Position numbers and translations under genes: made by a program. Shown one piece after another: positions 1 to 8,720 of a stretch of 64,000 nucleotides of DNA. The notes under the pieces are model-generated. The model was not told where the DNA came from, ran no database searches, and worked only from the letters and a program-made list of their open reading frames with translations. Source of the stretch: Thermoflavimicrobium daqui (GTDB lineage: Bacteria > Bacillota > Bacilli > Thermoactinomycetales > Thermoactinomycetaceae); assembly GCF_003313465.1 (NCBI RefSeq), contig NZ_KZ845664.1, positions 186,001 to 250,000 on the forward strand. Direction: 5' to 3'. The stretch's first letter is position 1. Every line of letters starts with the position of its first letter.

Positions 1-271
1 AGACGATTATGTAGAGAATGTCAAAGGACTAGGTAATTTGGTAGGAAAATGGCGCGCTTTTGGTTGGCATGTCATCGAAATTGATGGACATGATCTAAAT
101 CAAGTGGATCATGCTTTCCATGAAGCCAAGCATGTCAAAGGAAAACCAACTGTTATTCTCGCACATACCATCAAGGGAAAAGGGATTTCTTTTATGGAGA
201 ATACAGATAAATGGCACGGATTGGCCCCCAATGATGAAGAACTTGAGCTTGCATTAAAGGAGTTGGTATAA
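1..271 (+). CDS. Transketolase, N-terminal subunit (3' end only)
   Basis: This is the C-terminal end of the ThDP/Mg-binding half of a split transketolase; the reading frame is open from base 2 and the start lies outside the window. The segment GWHVIEIDGHD followed by KPTVILAHTIKGKGISFMEN and WHGLAPNDEE is the usual tail of the transketolase N domain. Its TAA is immediately followed by the ATG of the C-terminal subunit, so the two halves are translated together and should form a heterodimeric enzyme moving two-carbon ketol units between sugar phosphates. It heads an operon with an acid-sugar kinase and a carboligase-like enzyme, which suggests a dedicated catabolic transketolase and not the housekeeping one-chain enzyme. 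That role is inferred. Confidence 0.85.
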   Translation, partial: DDYVENVKGLGNLVGKWRAFGWHVIEIDGHDLNQVDHAFHEAKHVKGKPTVILAHTIKGKGISFMENTDKWHGLAPNDEELELALKELV

Positions 272-1216
272 ATGGCTTTACGAGCTCCACGTCAGGGATA
301 TAGTGATGCTTTAATTCGCTTAGGTGAAAAAGCTGAGAATCTCGTCGTACTTGATGCAGATTGTGCCAAATCAAATCTGACGAATCTCTTTAAAGAAAAG
401 TTTCCAGAGCGATTTTTTAATATTGGGATTTCTGAATGTGATTTAGTAGGGACGGCTGCTGGACTTGCTTTAGCTGGAAAAGTCCCATTTGCCAATGCTT
501 ATGCAAACTTTTTAACAGGACGCGCTTTTGATCAAATGCGGATATCGGTTTGTTATGCCAATAACAATGTGAAAGTGATCGGTCATAACGCTGGTACTTC
601 TCCAGCGCAAGAAGGTGCGACTCATTTGCCATTGGAAGATATTTCGTTGATGAGATCGTTACCAAGAATGACCGTTATCGTTCCAGCTGATGCGATCGAG
701 ATGAAAAAAGCGGTGGTAGCGGCATATGAACATCATGGTCCTGTTTATCTGCGTGTAGGTAAATTACCTGTTCCGATTGTAACAAAAGAAGAGGATCCAT
801 TCGAGATTGGTAAGGCGATTACTTTTAAAGAAGGTTCAGATATCTCTCTAATCAGTACAGGGATGATGCTAGATGAGACACTAAAAGCAGCAGCCATACT
901 AGAAAAAGAAGGACTTCAAGCGGAAGTGATTCATGTGCATACGATTAAGCCGATTGATGTGGATGCGATTACCCGATCGGCTGCCAAAACCAAACGCGTC
1001 GTTACGGTGGAAGAGCATTCAATTATCGGTGGATTGGGCAGTGCTGTCGCTGAAGTTTTGGCAGAACACCAACCAACCCCGATGCGCCGTGTCGGAACGC
1101 AAGACCGCTTTGGTGTTTCAGGGAAAATGGACGAATTACTTGATTTCTTTGGTTTAAGAGCAGCGAATATTGTAAAGGCGGCTAAAGATTGTTTCGAGGT
1201 GATTAAGGTCTCCTAG
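272..1216 (+). CDS. Transketolase, C-terminal subunit
   Basis: This 314-residue protein is the pyrimidine-binding and C-terminal half of a split transketolase. The motif NIGISECDLVGTAAGLALAG near residues 50-69 carries the conserved glutamate that activates ThDP. AYANFLTGRAFDQMR follows, and a C-terminal domain begins near residue 185 with STGMMLDETLKAA. The length is normal for the split family. The start codon abuts the stop of the N-terminal subunit. Split transketolases are often encoded in sugar- or sugar-acid-catabolic operons, and here the next gene is a four-carbon acid-sugar kinase. The exact donor and acceptor cannot be read from the sequence. Confidence 0.9.
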   Translation: MALRAPRQGYSDALIRLGEKAENLVVLDADCAKSNLTNLFKEKFPERFFNIGISECDLVGTAAGLALAGKVPFANAYANFLTGRAFDQMRISVCYANNNVKVIGHNAGTSPAQEGATHLPLEDISLMRSLPRMTVIVPADAIEMKKAVVAAYEHHGPVYLRVGKLPVPIVTKEEDPFEIGKAITFKEGSDISLISTGMMLDETLKAAAILEKEGLQAEVIHVHTIKPIDVDAITRSAAKTKRVVTVEEHSIIGGLGSAVAEVLAEHQPTPMRRVGTQDRFGVSGKMDELLDFFGLRAANIVKAAKDCFEVIKVS

Positions 1217-1227
1217 GAGTGGATGAT

Positions 1228-2661
1228 ATGAATGATGTTTCGAAGTTGTGGAAGGATATTCCCCCTCTTTTGAAGATAGTAGGAGCACGTAGACAGATTC
1301 AAGATTGGTGGGTTAAGCAGAGACATAAGATCGTTGTGTTAGATGATGATCCGACAGGGGTGCAAACGGTTCATGATGTCTCTGTGATTACGGATTGGAG
1401 TAAACAATGGATATTGAAGGCACTTCAGGAAGACAACCACCTCTTTTATATTTTGACTAACACGAGAAGTATGGAACCTGATCAGGCGGAACAGATCAAC
1501 CGAGAGATTATCTGTCAATTAGTGGAATGTGCACAGGAATTAAAGATTAGCTTTTCAGTGATCAGCCGGAGTGACTCCACTCTTCGAGGGCATTATCCTC
1601 TAGAGATCGATGTCATACAGGAAGAGATCGAGCGGAAAAATGGGATGTCAATGGATGGACACTTAATCATTCCTGCTTTTTTCGAAGGAAAACGATATAC
1701 CATTAGGAATACCCATTACTTACTAGAAGAAGAGACTCTCGTTCCTGTACATGATACAGAATTCGCAAAAGATACCGTATTTGGTTATCAAACAGGAGTT
1801 CTTCCGGATTGGATTCAGGAAAAAAGAGGAGCAGTCACAAAAACTCCGATCCATGTCATCTCGTTAGAAGATATTCGACTGGGAGGAATAGATCGCGTAT
1901 GCAAAATCCTTTGTTCTGTAGAGAATCATGCTCCAATAGTTGTTAATGCTGTTGCTTATGAAGATTTAGAAGTAGTATCCCTTGCACTAATCAATGCTTG
2001 GGAACAAGGTAAAAACTTTCTTTATCGAACTGCCGCCTCATTTGTCAAAGCATTTGCCGGACTGGAAGACCGTCCATTACTCACGGGCGAGGAAATGATT
2101 AACACAGCGGGGCGAGAGCATGGGGGGTTGATTGTTGTAGGGTCACATACCCGAAAAACAACAGAACAATTGCAGCATCTCGTTCAGGAACAGAAGGTGA
2201 ACATCGTTGAAATTGACGTTACAAAACTTTTAAATCAAGAGAATCGTCATCAAGAGATAGCTAGGGTTACTGAAGAGATGAATCGTTTTATCAAACAAGG
2301 AATCAATACTGTAGTTTATACTTCTCGTGATGTGATTATCGCCCCTGAAAAGCTAAGAAACCTCGATATCAGCCAGACCATCTCCCACAGCCTTTCAACT
2401 CTAGTCAATCACTTATCAGTTTCTCCTCAATTTATTATCGCCAAAGGTGGTATTACTTCCAGTGATATTGCTACAGATGGACTTTGTATCAAAAAAGCGA
2501 AAGTATTGGGGCAAGTAGTGTCTGGAATTCCTGTTTGGTTTACGGGTTCAGAGTCTCGTTTTCCCTACACTCCATATGTGGTCTTTCCCGGAAATGTAGG
2601 TGAACGAGGAACTTTATCAGAGATTGTCGCGAAGATACAAAATATTAAGGAGGGTTCATGA
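1228..2661 (+). CDS. Four-carbon acid-sugar kinase family protein (DUF1537/OtnK-like)
   Basis: This protein belongs to the family that phosphorylates four-carbon sugar acids or their 3-oxo forms, typified by OtnK, DtnK and 3-oxo-isoapionate kinase. The N-terminal signature VVLDDDPTGVQTVHD (about residues 35-50), ISRSDSTLRGHYPLE near residue 115 and a C-terminal nucleotide-binding part with IIAKGGITSSDIA are all present. At about 477 residues it is slightly longer than the usual 410-430. A GTG at 1219 would give three more residues but overlaps the AGGAG that is well spaced for the ATG at 1228, so the ATG is preferred. The gene overlaps the next one in an ATGATG junction. The substrate is not identifiable from sequence. 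Confidence 0.85.
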   Translation: MNDVSKLWKDIPPLLKIVGARRQIQDWWVKQRHKIVVLDDDPTGVQTVHDVSVITDWSKQWILKALQEDNHLFYILTNTRSMEPDQAEQINREIICQLVECAQELKISFSVISRSDSTLRGHYPLEIDVIQEEIERKNGMSMDGHLIIPAFFEGKRYTIRNTHYLLEEETLVPVHDTEFAKDTVFGYQTGVLPDWIQEKRGAVTKTPIHVISLEDIRLGGIDRVCKILCSVENHAPIVVNAVAYEDLEVVSLALINAWEQGKNFLYRTAASFVKAFAGLEDRPLLTGEEMINTAGREHGGLIVVGSHTRKTTEQLQHLVQEQKVNIVEIDVTKLLNQENRHQEIARVTEEMNRFIKQGINTVVYTSRDVIIAPEKLRNLDISQTISHSLSTLVNHLSVSPQFIIAKGGITSSDIATDGLCIKKAKVLGQVVSGIPVWFTGSESRFPYTPYVVFPGNVGERGTLSEIVAKIQNIKEGS

Positions 2662-4370
2662 TGGCAAAACAAAAAATGTTGGCTGCTGAAGCGATTGCTC
2701 TATTGTTGGAGAGAAAAGGGGTAGAGCATGTCTATGGTGTACCTGGGGCAGCGATCCTACCTTTTTATGATGCCATTCGAGAATTAACAGGTATTAAGTC
2801 GTATGTGGTTCGTCATGAGCAGACCGGAGCATTCATGGCTGATGGTTACTCTCGGGCTACCGGAAAAGTAGGGGTTTGTGCAGCAACGTCTGGTCCAGGT
2901 GGAACAAACCTCTTAACCGGATTATATGGAGCCTATATGGATTCAGTGCCCATGCTCGCTTTTACTGGACAGGTAGCCACCCCACTGATCAATACGATGT
3001 CATTTCAAGAAGCCCCTATAACTGAGATGGCTAAACCCGTATGTAAAGCGGTTTATCTGCTCACTGAGCCAGAGCGAGCAGCAGAAGTTGTTCACGAAGC
3101 TTGGGAAGTAGCAACGACAGGAAGAAAAGGACCGGTGTTGATTGATTTGCCAGTCGATGTGCAAAAAGTAGAGATCGAAGTAGATTTAGACGAGTTTGTC
3201 AGTCAACCCGATATTCTTCCAGAAGCGACGGATGAAGAGATACAGCAAGTGATTCGGCTTTTAAACGCAGCACAGAAGCCAGTTCTCTTGTCTGGAGGAG
3301 GGATAAATTTAGCGAATGCGACGGAAGAGCTGAAGGAATTAGCAGAAACATTACAAGTACCTGTTGTCACTGCCTTGATGGGAATTGATACCTTTCCGAA
3401 TGACCATCCGTTATTTGCTGGTCGGATGGGAACGATGCTTAATACCCCATATGGTAATAAAACGATTTTAGAATCGGATCTGATTATCAACTTAGGAGGT
3501 CGCTTTGGCGATCGGAGCATCGGATCTGTGGAAGTATTTAAACGAAATGCGAAGATAGTACATGTGAATTTGGATAAAAAAGAGATTGGTAAATATGTGG
3601 AGACAGAGTTAGGAATCGCTGCCGATGTAAAATCCTTTATGGTGAAACTGGCTAAAGCAGCCAAAGAGGCGAGAGACGAAGAGCCGGCGAAGCTTGATCT
3701 AACGGTTGAACGGCAGAAACATGCTCGCAAAACGGATTTTGAAGATATACCGATTAAACCACAACGTGCTTTACAAGAACTCAGGGAGTTTTTGGATCGT
3801 GATGCTTTTGTCTCTCATGATTGTGGGATTAGTCAGATCTGGTCATGTCAATTGTTTGAGACCTATGTACCCCGTTCCTATCTGATTACAGGTGGTGCTG
3901 GTACCATGGGATGGGGGTTAGGAGCTGCGATGGCAGCAAAATTAGCATTTCCTAAGCGGCAGAGTGTGAATGTAGTAGGAGATGGAAGTTTAGGCATGTC
4001 CTTACAGGACTTAGCAACTGCCGCCAAATTTGATATCCCTGTGATTGTATTTGTCTTGAATAACGCACTGTTAGGATTGATCCGTCAACAGCAAAACTGG
4101 TTCTATGATGAGCGTCGCATTTCTACGGATTTAGTTTACCGAAACGAATTATGTGACAATGAGCTGCGAGGCATCGACTTTGTCAAAACGGCCGAAGGTA
4201 TGGGAGTGCGTGGTGAGTTGGTCACACATTATAACGATATTAAACCCGCATTACAACGTGCAGTGGAAAGTGGAAAACCATACTTGATCGAAGTGGTTGT
4301 CGCTCCAGATGCTATCTGTGGTTTCTCTAATGATGGATCATTAACTGGAATCGACTATAAGCAAAATTAA
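2661..4370 (+). CDS. ThDP-dependent carboligase, glyoxylate-carboligase/acetolactate-synthase-like
   Basis: This is a full-length (569-residue) enzyme of the acetolactate synthase superfamily, with the N-terminal pyrimidine domain, a central domain from about residue 190 and a C-terminal ThDP-binding domain. The ThDP motif GDGS with a downstream NN lies near residues 440-470. PGAAILPFYDAIR, KPQRALQEL and NNALLGLIRQQQ resemble glyoxylate carboligase, which makes tartronate semialdehyde from two glyoxylates. Unlike characterised Gcl, where the activating glutamate is a valine, this protein reads RHEQ, with glutamate at residue 53. It may therefore use other donors such as pyruvate. ATG 2661 is preferred to 2658 because the AAGGAGG spacing is then 7. 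Co-transcription with the kinase is supported by overlap. Confidence 0.75.
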   Translation: MAKQKMLAAEAIALLLERKGVEHVYGVPGAAILPFYDAIRELTGIKSYVVRHEQTGAFMADGYSRATGKVGVCAATSGPGGTNLLTGLYGAYMDSVPMLAFTGQVATPLINTMSFQEAPITEMAKPVCKAVYLLTEPERAAEVVHEAWEVATTGRKGPVLIDLPVDVQKVEIEVDLDEFVSQPDILPEATDEEIQQVIRLLNAAQKPVLLSGGGINLANATEELKELAETLQVPVVTALMGIDTFPNDHPLFAGRMGTMLNTPYGNKTILESDLIINLGGRFGDRSIGSVEVFKRNAKIVHVNLDKKEIGKYVETELGIAADVKSFMVKLAKAAKEARDEEPAKLDLTVERQKHARKTDFEDIPIKPQRALQELREFLDRDAFVSHDCGISQIWSCQLFETYVPRSYLITGGAGTMGWGLGAAMAAKLAFPKRQSVNVVGDGSLGMSLQDLATAAKFDIPVIVFVLNNALLGLIRQQQNWFYDERRISTDLVYRNELCDNELRGIDFVKTAEGMGVRGELVTHYNDIKPALQRAVESGKPYLIEVVVAPDAICGFSNDGSLTGIDYKQN

Positions 4371-4493
4371 TAGCGAATTCGGCCATAAACAAAGGGTCAT
4401 TCCTTCAAGCAATGAGCAGATGATTCGTGAAATAGCTTCAATGAATATTTCGATCGTAGATAAAAGGGAGGGAGTCCGGGTTACCGGCAGAAT

Positions 4494-5405
4494 ATGAAGG
4501 GTGATTTACAATATTTTATGAATGTAGGTATTGTTCATTTTATGGCGTTTCCGGAAACGATCGCTGGAGATGGGCCTATTGTCGAAACAGTAAAGAAGAT
4601 AGCTACAGATGACTTCTTTTCCTCCATTGAGATCACTCGCATTAATGATCAGAATCAACGGCAGATCGTGACACAGATGTTAGATAGTGCAGGATTTAAA
4701 CGAGGATTTGGTGCACAACCTATCTTGCTTAGTCATCGTGCAGATCTGAATTCGTTTGATCAAGAGAAGAGACAACAGGCCATTTCCTTAATTAAAAATG
4801 CGATCGATCAAGCTTATGAGGTAAAAGCAGAAAAGCTAGGATTATTAAGTGGACCGAAACCGGAGACCAATGAGGAAAAAGCGTTGGAGCTTTTGAGTGA
4901 TTCCTTAAAAGAGATATGTCGTTATGCGAAGAGTAAAGGAGATTTGGTCATTTCCTTAGAAACATTTGATGATGATACGGATAAGAAATGTTTAATTGGT
5001 CCAAATCGTTTGGCGGTAGAGGTAGCAAAAGAAGTAAGAAAGGTCGATCCTACTTTTGGCTTGATGCTTGATCTAAGCCATTTACCGATGCAAAGAGAAT
5101 CATCACGAGATGCGCTTTATACAGCACGTGACTATATCAACCATGCCCATATCGGGAATTGCTATATTAATAATCCAAGTGATCCGGCATATGGTGATCA
5201 GCATCCACGTTTTGGTTATCCAGGTAGTGAGTGTGATACAGAAGAGTTAACAGAGTATTTAAAAATATTATTGGAAATTGGATATATTGAAGAGGGATCT
5301 GACAATGTGGTGGCATTTGAGGTTAAACCAGTTGGCAATGAATCCTCCGAAGTCATTATCGCCCAATCAAAACGTACTTTGGTTAGAGCTTGGAACCGTC
5401 TTTAA
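4494..5405 (+). CDS. Sugar phosphate isomerase/epimerase-like TIM barrel protein
   Basis: The protein (303 residues) has the pattern of xylose-isomerase-like TIM barrels (AP endonuclease 2 fold), the family that includes hydroxypyruvate isomerase, 2-oxo-tetronate isomerase and 3-oxo-isoapionate decarboxylase. ISLETFDDDTDKK (about residues 155-170), LMLDLSHLP, HAHIGNCYINNPSDP and VAFEVKPVG provide the usual Glu, Asp/His and Glu metal-ligand positions. The gene lies 123 nt after the carboligase-like gene on the same strand. The start is uncertain: ATG 4494 has a distant GGGAGGG, while ATG 4518 begins MNVGIVHFMAFP, a natural start for this fold. Its job is probably to interconvert or decarboxylate an intermediate of the same pathway. 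Confidence 0.7.
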   Translation: MKGDLQYFMNVGIVHFMAFPETIAGDGPIVETVKKIATDDFFSSIEITRINDQNQRQIVTQMLDSAGFKRGFGAQPILLSHRADLNSFDQEKRQQAISLIKNAIDQAYEVKAEKLGLLSGPKPETNEEKALELLSDSLKEICRYAKSKGDLVISLETFDDDTDKKCLIGPNRLAVEVAKEVRKVDPTFGLMLDLSHLPMQRESSRDALYTARDYINHAHIGNCYINNPSDPAYGDQHPRFGYPGSECDTEELTEYLKILLEIGYIEEGSDNVVAFEVKPVGNESSEVIIAQSKRTLVRAWNRL

Positions 5406-5447
5406 TACAGATAGAAGGATAATAAGGTGCGATCGTCAGATGGAGAA

Positions 5448-5483
5448 GGTAGACAAAATTTCCTCTTGGAAGTTTTGTCTACC
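5448..5483. promoter_or_regulatory. Long inverted repeat between the operon and the IclR gene
   Basis: Two 16-base arms (5448-5463 and 5468-5483) are complementary except for one G-T wobble, with a 4-base loop. No run of T follows, which argues against a simple terminator. The site is 53 bases before the IclR-family start codon, so it could be the regulator's operator, or a terminator of the preceding operon. Function is inferred from position only. Confidence 0.5.
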
Positions 5484-5535
5484 TGATATATATTATTTTG
5501 TTGTATGATAATTTGAAAAAGAAGGTGTTTTAAAG

Positions 5536-6306
5536 ATGCCAGATGATAAATATGTAAAGTCTGTCGATCGTGCCTTACAACTTTTTGATGTGATTAGTAC
5601 AAAGCGAGAAGGATTTGGAATTACCGAGTTATCGAATAAAGTGTTGCTCAATAAAACCTCTGTGTATCGCATGTTATCTACTCTAGTTAAGCATGGATTG
5701 GTGGAGCAAGATTTACAGACAGGAAAGTATAAGTTAGGGTATAAAGTTTTGGAAATCAGTTCTAAGTTATTAGAAGGTCTGGATCTACGTATGGAAGCGA
5801 AACGATATTTGAAGGAACTTGAAGCTCATACCAATGAAGTGATTCATCTGGTTGTATACAACCAACGTGAAGCCGTCTATATTGAAAAGTTAGAAGGAAA
5901 TGAAACCTTAAGGATGCATTCTCGTGTAGGTGCTCGTGCCCCTCTGCATTGCACTTCAGTCGGTAAGGTGATTCTTGCCTTTTTGCCAGCGGAAGAAGTC
6001 GAAGAGGTATTAAGAGATTACTCTTTTCATGCTCATACACCCCATACGATTACTGTGAAAGAGGAATTACTACAACACTTACAAGAGGTTCGTCAGAAAG
6101 GTTTTGCCCTGGATTTGGAAGAAAATGAGTTAGGGATTAATTGTATTGCTGCTCCCATTTTTGATCATCAAGGGCATATTGTTGCCGCTATCAGTGTATC
6201 AGGTCCTGTTATACGGATGACTCCGCAACGATTAGAAGAACTTCAAGGATTGATGATGGAAATAAGCCGAAAAATCTCATCTCGACTTGGTTACAACAGT
6301 TATTAA
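5536..6306 (+). CDS. IclR family transcriptional regulator
   Basis: A 256-residue protein with the two IclR domains. The winged helix at residues 5-65 includes SVDRALQLFDVIS and LNKTSVYRMLSTL as recognition region, and the C-terminal effector domain contains RVGARAPLHCTSVGKVILA and ELGINCIAAPIFDHQGHIVAAISVSGP. The domain content and length are standard. It follows the carbon operon on the same strand and probably controls it in response to a pathway intermediate such as glyoxylate or a sugar acid; E. coli AllR is a family precedent. A large inverted repeat lies just upstream. The ligand is unknown. Confidence 0.9.
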   Translation: MPDDKYVKSVDRALQLFDVISTKREGFGITELSNKVLLNKTSVYRMLSTLVKHGLVEQDLQTGKYKLGYKVLEISSKLLEGLDLRMEAKRYLKELEAHTNEVIHLVVYNQREAVYIEKLEGNETLRMHSRVGARAPLHCTSVGKVILAFLPAEEVEEVLRDYSFHAHTPHTITVKEELLQHLQEVRQKGFALDLEENELGINCIAAPIFDHQGHIVAAISVSGPVIRMTPQRLEELQGLMMEISRKISSRLGYNSY

Positions 6307-6550
6307 GTAACACCTTGCCCAATGCATTTTGCTAAGAGGATGTAACGAAATGGTAAGATGCATTTGGGTATATTCATAGTAGCTACCTTGTACCAATTTA
6401 GCTACGATATCTTCCTCAATGTTTTCCTCATGATAAACCTTCCTAAAATATTTTCTCAACCAACTTAATCCAATAACGTAATAGATGAAGCATTCTTAAT
6501 CCCGAGCAATAACATCTTTGTGGAATGACCATATGAGAAGGGGGATTCGA

Positions 6551-7786
6551 ATGCAAAACTTAATTCAACCGAATGCGGAAAGAATGGTTAGTAGAATTGA
6601 GTCATTAGCTAAGTATAGTAGGTCAAAAAGAGGAGTAACTCGCCTTTCTTTTTCTGAAGAGAGTGAACAAGTGAATCAATTGGTGTCAGAGTGGATGCAA
6701 GAGGCAGGAATGAGTGTCAGACGAGATGCGGTCAATAATCTGATCGGTAGATATGAAGGCACAGATCCTACAGCGCCAGTACTGCTGATCGGTTCTCACT
6801 TGGATACGGTGATTGAAGCAGGAAAATATGATGGTATTCTAGGTGTAATTACGGGTCTTGAGGTAGTACAAACTTTATTTGAGAATAATCTCCGTTTGCC
6901 ATTTCCGATTGAAGTGATAGGTTTTTGTGATGAGGAGGGAACACGTTTTCATACGACTCTATTAGGAAGTAGAGCGATTGCTGGAACGCTTACAAGTGAG
7001 GATTTATCCGCTTGTGACTCAGATGGGCTTAGTTTAAGCGAAGCGATGAAAAGGATAGGACTAGAACCCACTCATTTTAAGCAAGCAGCTAAAGATCCGA
7101 AGTCGATTCTAGGGTATTTAGAAGTGCATATTGAACAAGGTCCAGTGCTAGAAAAATTGAATCAGGCATGTGGAGTGGTTGCTGGAATTGCTGGGGCAAC
7201 GCGATATGAATTTTGTGTAGAAGGAGAAGCGGGTCATGCAGGTACAGTACCTCATATTCTACGCAAAGATGCATTAACAGGGGCAGCAGAAATGATTTTA
7301 GCTGTTGAAGAAATAGCTCAACAGATGGAATCTCTGGTAGCAACCGTGGGTAAATTAGAAGTATATCCAGGTGCGAGTAATGTAATTCCTGGACAGGTAA
7401 AAGGGACACTCGATATTCGTTCGATTAATAATCGAGTTAAACATCAGGCATTCCATCAGATTTTATCCACATGGGAAGAGATTTGTAAGGGAAGAGACTT
7501 AACTTTAAAGCTAAAAAAGGTAATGGATTCTCCTGCAGTATCATGTTCAAGCAAGTGGATTGAGCGAATTGGAAATGCCTTAGAAAATCATGCGATGAAA
7601 CGGGTTGTGATTCCAAGCGGTGCAGGGCATGATGCGATGGCCATTGCTGAAATTGCGCCAATCGGGATGATCTTTGTCCGATGTCGAAAGGGAATTAGCC
7701 ATCATCCTGATGAGTATTGCTCGCCAGAAGATATGCAAATGGGAGCTACTATCTTATTAGATGTTGTAATGCAAATCAATTCATAA
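6551..7786 (+). CDS. allC: Allantoate amidohydrolase / N-carbamoyl amino acid hydrolase family (M20)
   Basis: This protein (411 residues) is a di-zinc amidohydrolase of the HyuC/AllC branch of family M20. GSHLDTVIEAGKYDGILGV (first metal ligands), CDEEGTRFHTTLLGSRA (bridging and catalytic acids) and LEVHIEQGPVLE are visible, with a dimerisation insert in the middle and a C-terminal SGAGHDAM. Given the uricase, HIU hydrolase and allantoinase genes nearby, allantoate is the likely substrate, giving ureidoglycine/ureidoglycolate, ammonia and CO2. N-carbamoyl-amino-acid hydrolase is the alternative. An upstream TTG at 6518 lacks a ribosome site; ATG 6551 has GAAGGGGG six to seven bases ahead. The gene is monocistronic, with about 240 nt of upstream non-coding DNA. 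Confidence 0.85.
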   Translation: MQNLIQPNAERMVSRIESLAKYSRSKRGVTRLSFSEESEQVNQLVSEWMQEAGMSVRRDAVNNLIGRYEGTDPTAPVLLIGSHLDTVIEAGKYDGILGVITGLEVVQTLFENNLRLPFPIEVIGFCDEEGTRFHTTLLGSRAIAGTLTSEDLSACDSDGLSLSEAMKRIGLEPTHFKQAAKDPKSILGYLEVHIEQGPVLEKLNQACGVVAGIAGATRYEFCVEGEAGHAGTVPHILRKDALTGAAEMILAVEEIAQQMESLVATVGKLEVYPGASNVIPGQVKGTLDIRSINNRVKHQAFHQILSTWEEICKGRDLTLKLKKVMDSPAVSCSSKWIERIGNALENHAMKRVVIPSGAGHDAMAIAEIAPIGMIFVRCRKGISHHPDEYCSPEDMQMGATILLDVVMQINS

Positions 7787-7820
7787 AGTACAAACTTAGT
7801 CTCTACGATCCTACCGATAT

Positions 7821-7954
7821 ACATCATTCGATTGAAAATCCAGATCATACCTAAAGGAAGTCGCGAATTGTTTTTGTGTAGGATCGACTTTTGTACAAGA
7901 CATTAGCGGGAGTGAGTGGAAAAGCGATGAGCGGCTGATTAAGAGGGCAACCTC
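7821..7954 (+). repeat. Interspersed fold-back repeat, copy 1
   Basis: This intergenic copy contains the family core: CAGATCATACCTA, GGAAGTCGCGAAT, GTGTAGGATCGACTTTTG, TAGCGGGAGTGAGTGGA, AGCGATGAGCGGCTGATTA and GGCAACCTC. It aligns almost base for base with the copy at 48119-48254 but lacks an 8-base GTTGCATT block near the left end. The left and right halves are partly complementary, so the element can fold on itself. It is downstream of the allC gene. No open reading frame is evident. Confidence 0.8.
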
Positions 7955-8003
7955 ACTTTCGTTTATAGCAACTCGATTTAAAAATGATATATAAAATATG
8001 GGA

Positions 8004-8049
8004 AACCCCTAAATTAGAAAAATTCGTTCTTTAATTTAGGGGTTTTTCG
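8004..8049. terminator. Strong bidirectional terminator hairpin
   Basis: Perfect 13-bp stem (8004-8016 with 8032-8044), flanked by T run on the plus side and A run on the other. It separates the allC/repeat region from the convergent SRPBCC gene and can stop transcription from either side. Confidence 0.85.
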
Positions 8050-8103
8050 TCTATACTTAACTGTTATGCAATTGTATTGTTTAAAATCACCTTGTTATGA
8101 TAT

Positions 8104-8628
8104 CTACTGAAGCTCTTGTAGGAGGTAAGCAAGGCGATCCAAAGATTCAGCCATTCCTTCGATCATACCCATATCCAGTACGAACTTGAGTGCCTCGGCA
8201 GATGCGAATCTAGTATGATTAATCAGTTTCGTCTTCCCTTCGAATTCAAGGAATGTCAAAGTGATCAACATCTCAGGCATTCCCTCGATGGCATTGCCTT
8301 CTTGATCTGTAAATGTATCGATACAGACGATTTTCTCCGGCTCGATAATTTCTTGATAGACAGCTTTACACCAGGATTCTTGGCCATAAAATTCCCCTTG
8401 GTTCTTATCTGTGCATCTCATACAATAATGCCATATACCGTTGGGCTTAAAATCAAACTGACGAATTTCGGTATGCCATCCTTTGGGTCCCCACCAGTGA
8501 GCCAGATGCGTAGGGTCTGAAAATACCTTAAATACAAGCTCGCGAGGCGCATCAAAAGTACGTTCCATGATCAATGTCTGATCCTCTACTTTTGATGTCA
8601 TGTTGTATGTTGGGTTTACGTTTGACAT
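8104..8628 (-). CDS. SRPBCC (AHSA1-type) domain protein
   Basis: A 174-residue protein of the START-like SRPBCC/AHSA1 group. The opening MERTFDAPRELVFKVFSDPTHLAHWWGPKGW is the hallmark, followed by GIWHYCMRCTDKNQGEF and a C-terminal helix around MIEGMAESLDRLAYLLQEL. These proteins form a hydrophobic ligand cavity; the ligand is not known for this one. It sits 92 nt downstream of an ArsR-family regulator on the same strand, a common pairing in Bacillus in which the regulator controls the SRPBCC gene. The start has AAGGGGG at good spacing. Confidence 0.85.
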   Translation of the reverse strand: MSNVNPTYNMTSKVEDQTLIMERTFDAPRELVFKVFSDPTHLAHWWGPKGWHTEIRQFDFKPNGIWHYCMRCTDKNQGEFYGQESWCKAVYQEIIEPEKIVCIDTFTDQEGNAIEGMPEMLITLTFLEFEGKTKLINHTRFASAEALKFVLDMGMIEGMAESLDRLAYLLQELQ

Positions 8629-8720
8629 TTCGATTCCCCCTTAAATTTTGCTTCAATAGTCCAATACGAAATAACCTTATTCCAGCAAGACGGCTAGTAT
8701 ACTATTCCTTCGCTGCGATC

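Noticed and set aside
3203-3730. 175-codon open frame on the minus strand inside the carboligase gene
   Set aside because: Ser/Arg-rich translation typical of an antisense shadow, no ribosome site, fully inside a well supported gene.
6316-6370. Weak hairpin with CCCAATGCAT/ATGCATTTGGG arms after the IclR gene
   Set aside because: One bulge, long loop and no T run; not convincing as a terminator.
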